The notes below the pieces were generated by a model, which ran no database searches, was not told the origin of the DNA, and was given only the letters and a program-made list of their open reading frames with translations. Below are positions 1 to 9,500 of a stretch of 64,000 nt of DNA, one piece after another. Source of the stretch: an uncultured Prevotellaceae bacterium (GTDB taxonomy: Bacteria > Bacteroidota > Bacteroidia > Bacteroidales > Muribaculaceae); assembly GCA_947167995.1 (NCBI GenBank), contig CAMVKS010000007.1, positions 1-64,000 on the forward strand. Direction: 5' to 3'. The position numbers were made by a program, and so were the translations under genes. How positions within the stretch are numbered: position 1 is the first letter of the stretch; every line of letters begins with the position of its first letter.

Positions 1-2
1 AT

Positions 3-860
3 CAGGCTGTGTGCCACGGCAACGACTCGAGCATGTTTGTCACCTTCTTCATTGGTGTGCTCGACCTGCCCACGGGACGCCTGCACTACTGCAACGCTGG
101 CCACGACACTCCGCAATTTATTGAAAATAAGGCCAATAACCTTGATGTAAAATCAAATATTCCTCTTGGTGTTGATGAAGACTGGTTCTACGAGGGGCAG
201 CACGCTGTGCTCAAACCAGGCAACACGCTATTGCTCTACACCGACGGCCTCACCGAGGCTATGGATGTCAGGCACAACCAGCTGGGCTTGCAACGGGTAA
301 AAGACACAATAGAGCAGCATTTAGAAGATACACCTCAACAAATCCTCGATGCACTGCTTGCCATGTGCGAAGAGTTTGTAAATGGTGCCGAGCAGAGCGA
401 CGACCTCACCATGCTTGCGGTGAAGTTCACACCCAAAGAAGAGGAAACCATAATGCACCGCGAACTCACCATCGACAACTCTTTGAGCCATGTGACCCGA
501 GTTAATGACTTTGTCAAGAGCATCGGCGAGGAACTTGAATTATCGCAGAACGACTCTCAGAATCTAAAGCTCGCCATCGAGGAAGCCGTGGTCAACGTGA
601 TAAATTATGCCTACCCCACAGGTGAGAAAGGTGATATCAACATTGAGGCGACTGCTACCGCGACCAGTCTCAAGTTCAAAATCATTGACACCGGTGTCGC
701 TTTCGCCCCTACCGACGCCCCCGATGTCGATACCTCGCTCACGGCCGAGGAGCGCCAGATAGGCGGCCTGGGCATCTTCCTTGTGCGTCAGCTCATGGAC
801 ACCATCAACTACGAGCGCATCGAGGGCAAGAACGTGCTTACCTTGACAAAGAAATATTGA
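3..860 (+). CDS. SpoIIE-type PP2C phosphatase fused to RsbW-like ATPase domain (5' partial)
   Basis: The reading frame is open from the window edge, so the true start lies upstream; 285 residues are visible. The first part is the C-terminal half of a SpoIIE/PP2C serine phosphatase: the block around MFVTFFIGVLD and YCNAGHD is typical, as is the metal-binding DGLTEA and the later SDDLT. From about base 450 a GHKL-type ATPase of the RsbW/anti-sigma kinase class follows (EEAVVNVINYAYP as N-box, then DTGVAF and GGLGIFLV). In partner-switching systems such proteins dephosphorylate or phosphorylate a STAS antagonist, and a STAS gene lies 2.1 kb downstream. Which partner it regulates cannot be seen. 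Confidence in the domains is high. Confidence 0.9.
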   Translation, partial: QAVCHGNDSSMFVTFFIGVLDLPTGRLHYCNAGHDTPQFIENKANNLDVKSNIPLGVDEDWFYEGQHAVLKPGNTLLLYTDGLTEAMDVRHNQLGLQRVKDTIEQHLEDTPQQILDALLAMCEEFVNGAEQSDDLTMLAVKFTPKEEETIMHRELTIDNSLSHVTRVNDFVKSIGEELELSQNDSQNLKLAIEEAVVNVINYAYPTGEKGDINIEATATATSLKFKIIDTGVAFAPTDAPDVDTSLTAEERQIGGLGIFLVRQLMDTINYERIEGKNVLTLTKKY

Positions 861-901
861 CTTTTATAATACTAATGTTTAAACAATTATCTTTTACCGA
901 C

Positions 902-2866
902 ATGAGACTAATACTATCTTTTTTGATTTGCTCAATAGCATTATCCCTCTCGGCAGCCACATCAATCGAGGTTGATGGACTGTACTATAACCTTTTGCCC
1001 GATAGTGTGTCGGCCGCAGTGACCTATCCACCTGGGAATTATGTGGGAAGCAATCCTTATACCGCTCACAATCCCTATAAGATGACCGCACTCAGCATCC
1101 CATCGAGTGTGGGCTATAATGGCAAAACCTATACTGTAACAACCATTGGTGACCATGCTTTTTTTGGCTCGTCTTTAGTAACTGTTACTATTCCCAACAC
1201 TGTAACAAAGATTGAGTGGTATGCTTTTGGTCAAAGTAGTAACCTGGTAACTATCAATATCCCTAACTCGGTTTACGATATTAGAGATGATGCGTTTTAC
1301 AGTACCAAGTGGTACGATAATCAGCCCGACGGTGTGATATATGCTGGTCTTGTGGCTCTCAGATACAAGGGCGAGATGCCTCCTGGCACCACGCTCAACC
1401 TAAGGAGCGATTGCACTGGCATTGCCGCCGGCTTTTATTATAATGTATTTGGAGATTCCAACTTGATTGCCGTAAACATGGGCAATAATGTAAAGGTAAT
1501 AGGGACTTATGCCTTTTGTGGATCATCAAATCTCAGTTCCATCTCCTTGAGTAATAAATTAGAAAGTATTAATATGGGTGCTCTTTCACGCACTGGTATA
1601 GTTAATATTAGCTTACCAGCCTCGTTAAAAACACTTGGTGAATCGGCTTTCATGGAATGTACTGCTCTGAAGACGGTAACATTTGGCTTAAATATCACCA
1701 CTCTAAATCCAGCCACTTTCTATGGTTGCACCAGCCTCACTTCAATCACAATTCCTGCTGGTGTCAATTATATTGGTCAAGGTTGCTTCTCGCAAAGCGG
1801 TTTGACCTCGATAACAATTCCTGATGCCACAACTAAGATTGACCAAAGAGCTTTTGCCAATTGCACAGCATTGAAAACTGTGACATTACCACAATCGTTA
1901 CAATTAATAGCTTCTCTCTGTTTCACTGGCTGCACATCATTGACATCGGTCACACTTCCCAACTCGCTCACCTATCTTGGAGACAAAGCATTCAGTGGCT
2001 GCTCGGCTTTGAAAAATGTGACAATTGGCACATCGCTCAAGACGATTGAAGCCGGCACTTTCCTCGACTGCATTAATCTTCAAACAATAAATTTCAACAG
2101 TGCCACCAGTCTGATTCGAGCCGATGCTTTCAAGAACACTGCATGGTACAATGCACAGCCCGACGGACTGGTGTATGCCGGCAATGTCGCCTACGACTAT
2201 AAAGGCACCATGCCCCAAAACACCACTGTCACACTCAACAGCAACTGCCTTGGGGTTGCCGAAAAAGCCTTTTATAACCAATCCAACCTCGAAGCCATAA
2301 TAATGCCCGACAGCTTGGAGCAAATAGGAGCCACGGCTTTCTATGGTTGTAGCAGTCTATTAGAAATGACCATCCCTGACAAAGTGCCACAAATCTACAA
2401 CCAAACGTTCTATGGCTGCAGCGCCATGCAAAAGGTGCTTATAGGAAAAGGCCTTGACGCTTTTCTTGGCGATAATTCTTTTAGTGGTTGTTCTTCTCTC
2501 ACCGAGGTGCGCGTTGCGGCTATCAACCCCATTCCTTATCACAATGGCACAATACATGGTAACACTTTCTCAGGTGTAGATAAAAATGTGTGCATCCTCT
2601 ATGTGCCACGAGGACACAAGAGCATCTACCAGAATGCTTTCATGTGGAAAGATTTTAAAAACATTGAGGAATGGGAGCCCGACTGGTGGCCAATAGCAGG
2701 AGATGTTGACGGTGACTGCATGGTAACCAGTGCCGATGTGACATCGCTCTATAACTGGCTGCTCAACGGTGACGACACCAACCTTGTGAATGGCGACGTG
2801 GACGGCGACGGAGTGATAACCAGTGCAGATGTAACCACTGTCTACAACCAAATACTTGGACAATAG
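902..2866 (+). CDS. Secreted BspA-like leucine-rich repeat protein with C-terminal dockerin-like domain
   Basis: I start this 654-residue protein at ATG 902, because MRLILSFLICSIALSLSAA is a good signal peptide; an in-frame ATG at 875 and a TTG at 857 would put extra polar residues in front. The body is a long run of LRR_5 (BspA-type) repeats of the form FxGCTSLTSITIPAGV. The last roughly 60 residues carry two EF-like calcium loops, GDVDGDCMVTSADV and GDVDGDGVITSADV, as in type I dockerins. It is probably surface-exposed or secreted and adhesive; the binding partner of the dockerin is unknown. It sits between two partner-switching genes, on the same strand. Confidence 0.85.
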   Translation: MRLILSFLICSIALSLSAATSIEVDGLYYNLLPDSVSAAVTYPPGNYVGSNPYTAHNPYKMTALSIPSSVGYNGKTYTVTTIGDHAFFGSSLVTVTIPNTVTKIEWYAFGQSSNLVTINIPNSVYDIRDDAFYSTKWYDNQPDGVIYAGLVALRYKGEMPPGTTLNLRSDCTGIAAGFYYNVFGDSNLIAVNMGNNVKVIGTYAFCGSSNLSSISLSNKLESINMGALSRTGIVNISLPASLKTLGESAFMECTALKTVTFGLNITTLNPATFYGCTSLTSITIPAGVNYIGQGCFSQSGLTSITIPDATTKIDQRAFANCTALKTVTLPQSLQLIASLCFTGCTSLTSVTLPNSLTYLGDKAFSGCSALKNVTIGTSLKTIEAGTFLDCINLQTINFNSATSLIRADAFKNTAWYNAQPDGLVYAGNVAYDYKGTMPQNTTVTLNSNCLGVAEKAFYNQSNLEAIIMPDSLEQIGATAFYGCSSLLEMTIPDKVPQIYNQTFYGCSAMQKVLIGKGLDAFLGDNSFSGCSSLTEVRVAAINPIPYHNGTIHGNTFSGVDKNVCILYVPRGHKSIYQNAFMWKDFKNIEEWEPDWWPIAGDVDGDCMVTSADVTSLYNWLLNGDDTNLVNGDVDGDGVITSADVTTVYNQILGQ

Positions 2867-2978
2867 CTCAGTGGTAACAGATATAGACGCCTAAAAAAGC
2901 TATTTATCGCAGTTTGGATAAAAGAAATATGATAATAAACGAATAAATTATTCACACACAATAAAAATACATTATAAT

Positions 2979-3281
2979 ATGAAGACAACAATCAATGAAA
3001 TTGATGGCAAACTAGTTGCCACGTTTGAGGGCGAGCTCGATACTGCCGCCGCTATCGAGGTGGAGAAGGAGATGAAACCTCTATACGACAACGAAGACAA
3101 GGACATCGTGATTGACTGCGAGAAACTTGAGTACATCGCTTCGAGCGGACTGCGCATCTTGCTCGGCATCCTCAAGAAAGCCAAGTCGCACGGCCACACT
3201 GTTACCATCAAGAGCCTGAACGACGACATCAAGAACGTGTTTAAAATGACGGGCTTTATAAACCTCTTTATTTTTAAATAA
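2979..3281 (+). CDS. STAS-domain anti-sigma factor antagonist
   Basis: This 100-residue protein is a single SpoIIAA-like STAS domain: the N-terminal beta strands, the block VIDCEKLEYIASSGLR, and the final helix after VFKMTGF are all recognisable. Ser-55 or Ser-56 in ASSG is the expected phosphorylation site. In the family the unphosphorylated form binds an RsbW-like kinase and frees its target. The fused phosphatase/kinase at the start of the window is the likely partner. The 112 bp upstream are AT-rich with no clear TAnnTTTG box. Confidence 0.9.
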   Translation: MKTTINEIDGKLVATFEGELDTAAAIEVEKEMKPLYDNEDKDIVIDCEKLEYIASSGLRILLGILKKAKSHGHTVTIKSLNDDIKNVFKMTGFINLFIFK

Positions 3282-3598
3282 CTCAAGTTTCTAATGTAAG
3301 TTCACATCTCTTCAAACAAGACAATTAAAGGACAATATTTAAGTGCTCTTTTTTATTACGGACAATTGCCGCACGTCTCCAGCACTCTTGTAATTGTCTT
3401 TAATAAAACGGCATCTGGCGCAAATTGTCTTGTCCTTGATTGTCTTAAAAATCACGTTTAGAGATTTTACCTACTTTAGAAACTTAAATAAATAATATTT
3501 GCAAGCAAGTCCACTCAAGCTAACAAGACAATACTCTACTACTGCCTCGATGGTAAGTTAGCTAATTTGTGGGCTCTTTGACTAAAAAAATAATAATT
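3282..3598. other. Intergenic region upstream of the NRPS gene
   Basis: No gene is apparent. It holds one reversed copy of the 130-bp palindromic repeat (3318-3456) and then an AT-rich stretch. A weak -7-like box (AATATTTG, one mismatch to TAnnTTTG) near 3516 could serve the NRPS gene; no convincing -33 element was seen. Confidence 0.5.
3318..3456 (-). repeat. Palindromic intergenic repeat family, copy 1 (reverse orientation)
   Basis: Read on the minus strand it starts CGTGATTTTTAAGACAATC and ends TTTAATTGTCTT. It matches the copies at 31707-31835, 34855-34991 and 37343-37481 almost base for base over long blocks, including GTTTTATTAAAGACAATTAC and AATTGTCCGTAATAAAA. The ends are inverted repeats of about 17 bp, and a second pair of inverted repeats lies inside, so the whole unit can fold as a long interrupted hairpin. 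No coding potential. Confidence 0.85.
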
Positions 3599-6500
3599 AT
3601 GAAAATCACAGCACCCCTGAGCAAGTCTCAGTATGGGATATATGTGGAATGTGCGAACCATCGTGGGGAGCCATGCTACAACCTGCCCTACATTTATGTG
3701 CTTGACGGCAGCCTCGATGGTGAGCGTCTGCGTCGAGCTGTGGTTACTGCCTTCAAGTCGCATCCCACGTTGTTTACTCGCATTGAGCTTAGCGACGACG
3801 GCGAGCCTGTGCAGACTATTGACATGAGTGGCGAGGATTTTGACCTCGCAATAAAAGAGATAACCGACATAGAAAAGCAGAAGTCGAGACTCGTGCAGCC
3901 ATTCAACATCTGTGGCGACCGCCTGTTCCGTGTGAACCTGATGCACGACGGCAAGAATTATTATCTCTTCCTCGACTACCATCACATAATCGTTGACGGA
4001 ACCTCGATGCAGATTTTACTCCACGACATCGAAAAGGCTTATCAGGGCGAAGGCATCGCAAACGAGGAGATGACAATGATGCAAGTGTCAACCGATGAAG
4101 GCGAAATGCGCAAAACACAGGCTTTTGAGCAAGCAAAGCAATGGTTTGCTCATAACTTCGACTGCGGCGACACCTTCACACAGCTCATGCCCGACCGCTA
4201 TGACACAGAGCATGGCGAGGCAAGCCTGTTGCGCACCCTCAACACCAGCATGGCACGCGTCGAGGCGTTCTGCAAGCTTGGCGGCATCTTCAAGAGCAAC
4301 TTTTTCACTGCAGCCTTCAGCTTCTTGCTGGCGAAATATAACAACGAGATGGAGTCGCTGTTCACCACAGTGTATAATGGCCGCAGCGACAAGCGCATGG
4401 CACGCACTGTGGGAATGATGGTGAAGACGCTGCCAGTCTATGGCAAGTTTGATGCCGAGACTACTGTGCTTGACTTCTTGCGCTCGCTGCAAGAACAGAT
4501 GAGTGGTTGTCGCAAGCACGACATCTACAGCTATAGCGACGTGATGACCGACTTGAACCTTCAGACCAACGTGATGTTTGGCTGGCATGGCTATCTCTTT
4601 GGCGATGAGCAGTGGGCGGGCTGTCCCATGAAAACCGTTCGCCTGGGCAATAGCACCCTTGCGGCATCGCTCTATCTCAAAGCGTTTATCCTTGATGGGC
4701 ACTATCAGGTCAAAGCCGAATACAACAGCAACGAGTATTCCGAGGCTCTTATCTCACAGCTGCTTGAGAGCTACGAGGCGGTCATTGAGGGATTTCTCGC
4801 TTGTGAGCGACTGAGCGACATCAACATCGCCACAGCCAGCCAAGTTGAAACGCTCGACAGCTTCAACCGCAATGACGTGGATTATGACAACACTCAAACC
4901 ATCGTGTCGCTCTTTAGGCAGCAAGCAGCAAAAACACCTTCCAGCACCGCAGTGGTGTATAGCGGTCGAAGCTATACCTACGCTCAAGTCGATGACATGA
5001 GCAACCGCATCGCCGCAGCCATCGCCGGCATGGGACTCGGCAAGGAAGATGTTGTGAGCGTGCTCATCCCGCGCAGCGAGTGGATGACGATTGCCTCGCT
5101 GGGTGTGCTCAAGGCGGGTTGCGCCTATCAGCCCCTCGACCCAAGCTACCCCACCGAGCGCCTCAACTTCATGATGAAAGACGCGAGCGCCAAGCTGCTC
5201 ATTGCCGATGCCCAGCTGCGCCCTCTCGTCAACGAGTATGAGGGAAAGGTCCTGCTCACCAATGACCTCAGCACCCTGCCCAGTGCCGCTGCCCCCAGTG
5301 TCACCATCGAGCCCGACCAGCTCTTCATCATGCTCTACACCAGTGGCTCGACTGGCGTGCCCAAGGGCTGCCAGCTCACCCACCGCAACATTGTGGCGTT
5401 CTGCAACTGGTATCATCGCTACTATGACCTCAAGCCCGAGCACCGCGTGGCAGCCTATGCCAGCTACGGCTTTGACGCCTGCATGATGGACATGTACCCG
5501 GCGCTCACTTGTGGCGCTGCTGTGCACATCGTCCCCGAGGACATCCGTCTTGACCTGATCGCACTGAACGAGTATTTCGAGAAGAACCATGTCACTCACT
5601 CTTTCATGACCACACAAGTGGGTTATCAGTTTGCTACTGGCATTGAGAACCACTCCCTCTTGCACTTGAGCACCGGAGGAGAGAAACTGGCGTCGCTCAC
5701 TCCGCCTGAGGGATACAATTTCTACAACGGCTATGGCCCTACCGAGTGCACCATTTTCACCACAACCTATCATGTGAACAAGCACATGAAAGATATACCC
5801 ATAGGCAAACCGCTCGACAACATGCGGCTCTACATCGTCGACCCGCAGTGCCACCGGCTGCCTGTGGGAGCCGCTGGCGAACTATGGGTGGCCGGCCCGC
5901 AGGTGAGCCGCGGCTACCTCAACCGCCCCAAGAAGACTGCCCAGGTCTATATCGACAACCCCTTCACCAGCGAGAAGAAATACAGCCGCATCTACCGCAC
6001 TGGCGACATCGTGCGCTATCTGCCCAGTGGCGATATCCAGTTTGTGGGCCGCCGCGACGGTCAGGTGAAGATTCGCGGCTTCCGCATCGAGCTAAAGGAG
6101 GTGGAAGGAATCATCCGCGAATTCCCGGGCATCAAGGACGCTACAGTCCAAGCCTTCGACGAGGATGGTGGCGGCAAATTCATCGCTGCCTACATCGTGA
6201 GTGATGAAAAAGTAGACATCGACGCTCTAAACAATTTTATCCTCGACGAGAAACCTCCCTATATGGTTCCTGCTGTGACGATGCAAATCGACGCCATCCC
6301 GCTCAACCAGAACCAGAAGGTGAACAAGCGCGCGCTGCCAAAGCCCGAAAAGAAGGCCGTGGCATCTATCGAGGAGAGCAACGTGCCCATGAATGTGCTT
6401 GAGAAAGAGTTGCACGAGATCATAGCGCAGATTGTGGGCAACAAGGAGTTTGGCATCACCACACCGCTTGGATATGCCGGCCTGACTTCCATATCATCGA

Positions 6501-9500
6501 TTCGCCTTGCCGTGCAGGTCAACAAGCGCTATGGCGTGGCACTCGACTCAAAGAGTCTTGTAAAGACCGGCACGCTGCAAGCCATCGAGAACGACATCCT
6601 CGCCCATCTCATGAATGGCGAGAAAACGGCAACCGCCACAGCAAGCAATAGTGGTGAAGTGAAGACCGCAGTGCCACTGTCGTACGCTCAAACGGGCGTA
6701 TACTTCGAGTGCCTGAAGAATCCCACTTCAACCATCTACAACATTCCTTATCTGCTCTCTTACCCCGAGGGCACTAATGCGCAGAAGCTTGCCGATGCGG
6801 TGAAGCGTGTGGTGGAGAGTCACTCCGAACTGGCTGTGCATTTCACCACCGAGGGCGACAAGATCATGCAGACAACCGAGCAAAGTGCCCCAGTGAGCAT
6901 TCCAGTCACTCACATGAGCGACAAGGAGCTGGCAACTTACAAGAACGACTTTGTGAGACCCTTCAACTTGCAGAAGGCTCCTCTATACCGCTTTGAGGTG
7001 GTGACAACACAAGACGGTGTGCATCTGCTGCTCGATGTTCATCACCTGCTTTTCGATGGCGGATCGGCCGATTTGCTGATACGCCAAATCAGCGCAGCCC
7101 TTGAGGGCAAAGACGTTGAGAACGAGACTTATTCTTATCTTGACTTCGTCGCCGACCAGCAAGCCACCGAAGACTCCGACTCGTTCAAGGCGTCGCAGCA
7201 GTTCTTCGCCGAGCGACTTGCCACCTGCGAGGGAGCAAGCGAGATTCCCGGAGACTTGCCCAAGAGCGACGCGCAAGGCTTGATTGGAGAGGCGGTGTGT
7301 GCCGTCGACCACGACAAGGCGGCTGCCTATTGCCGTGAGCAAGAAGTCACTCCAGCCCATCTGTTCCTTGCCGCCACTTCCCTTGTGGTGTCGCGCTACA
7401 CCAACAACCGCGAGGTGTACCTGTGCACAGTGAGCAGTGGCCGTTCCAACCTCAAGATTGCCGACACGGTGGGCATGTTTGTCAACACTTTGCCTCTTGG
7501 CATCGCTATCGACGATGTGAGTGTGGGCGACTTCCTGCGCTACACCAGCGAGACCTTCGACCAAACGCTGCGCCACGAGGACTACCCCTTTGCACGCATC
7601 GCTGCCGACTATGGCTTCCGCCCAGCTATAGCTTATGCTTATCAAGTGGGCGTGCTCTCACAATACACTGTGAATGGCGAGAAAATAGAGCAGGAATTGC
7701 TCGAACTCAACGTGCCCAAATTCAAAATCAACATCAAGATAGAGTCGCGTGGCATCGTGGTGCAATATGACAACGCCATCTATTCCGAGCGTCTTGCCGC
7801 GGCGCTGTCGCAGAGCATTGCGGCAGTGGTTGAGCGCATGATACAGCAACCTGCCGAGAAGGTGCGCCACATCTCCATCGTGAGTGCCCAGCAAGAGCAA
7901 GAGCTGGCGGCACTGCGTGAGGTGGCTGCTGGCGATGCTCCACTGCGCTTCTTCCACGAGTGCATCGGTCACTTTGCTCAAACCCAGCCCGAGCGCGACG
8001 CTCTGGTGGCCATCGACGGCAAGTTCTCCTATCGGGAGATGGACGAGGCGACCACTTGCATAGCCGCGGCATTGCAAGCGCGCGGAGTAGGGGAGCGCGA
8101 CCGAGTGGCATTGCTCTTGCCGCGCACCAGCCGCTTGATTCTGTCGCTATTTGGCGTACTCAAGACGGGCGCCGCCTACATACCCTGCGACCCAGAATAT
8201 CCTGCCGACCGCATCCGTCTCATCCTTGAGGACAGCGAGGCACGATTCATCATCACCACTGCCGACAAGATGGACAGCCTGCCAGCCGAGAAGGCTATCA
8301 ACGTGGAAGACTTGATAGCAAGCGATGCCGAGTACCACAACCCCGACATCACCCCCGACGACCTCGCCTACTTGATCTACACCAGTGGCTCAACGGGTCG
8401 CCCCAAGGGCGTGATGCTACGGCACGAGGGCATCTGCAACTATCTCTACGGCCATCCCGCCAACGTGTTTGCCAACGCTGTCCTCACCGATGCCGACCGC
8501 GTGCTTAGCGTGACCACAATCTCCTTCGACGCCGCTCTGCAAGACATTGGTATGGCCTATTATAACGGCAAGACGCTGGTGGTCGCCACCGAGGAGCAGG
8601 CCAACAACCCGCTCGACCTGGCTGCGCTCATCACCGAGCAACACATCAACATGGTGTCGGGAACACCTTCTCGTTGGCAGACCTGGCTCACGAGTGACGA
8701 CTTTGCCAAGGCAATCGCTGGCATAAAAATCGTGCGAGCTGGTGGCGAGAAGTTCAGCGACCAGCTGCTAAGCCAGTTGCGTGCTGTCACCAAGGCGCGC
8801 ATCTTCAACTGCTATGGACCCACCGAGATTACCGTAGCATCCAACAATAAAGAACTCACCCACGCCCATCAAGTGACTGTGGGAAAGCCGCAACTGGGTG
8901 TCAAAGAGTTTATTGTTGATAGCGACGGCAATGAGTTGCCTGTGGGCGTTGTGGGCGAGCTCTACATTGGCGGCCGCGGTGTGGCACGCGGCTATAACAA
9001 CCTCGACGACATGACCCGTGAGCGATTCGTCGACTATCACGGCACTCGCATCTATAAGAGTGGCGACTACGCCAAGTGGCTACCCGACGGTGATGTGGTG
9101 ATTCTGGGCCGTACCGACCACCAAATCAAGTTGCGTGGACTGCGCATCGAGCTGGGCGAGATAGAGAACGTGATGCTCCGTGTTGAGGGCATCGACAAGG
9201 TGGTGATCATGATTCGCAAGATTGGCGGCAAGGAGCACCTGTGCGCCTACTACACTGCCGATCACGAGATTGCCCCCGACGCTCTAAAGGCAGAAATCTC
9301 GAAGAGCTTGACGCAATACATGGTGCCAACTGCCTATCGCCAACTCGACGCTATGCCAATGACTCCCAACGGCAAGACCGATGTTAAGGCGCTGCCAGAG
9401 CCAGAACTGGCTGTCACCACAGCCTACGAGGCTCCTGCCAACGACACCGAGCGCACCTTCTGCGAGATTTTTGCCGACATCCTGCAAATGGATCGAGTGG

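Noticed and set aside
4754..5854. 366-codon minus-strand frame inside the NRPS gene
   Set aside because: Antisense to the first adenylation domain; composition is a mirror of the sense codons.
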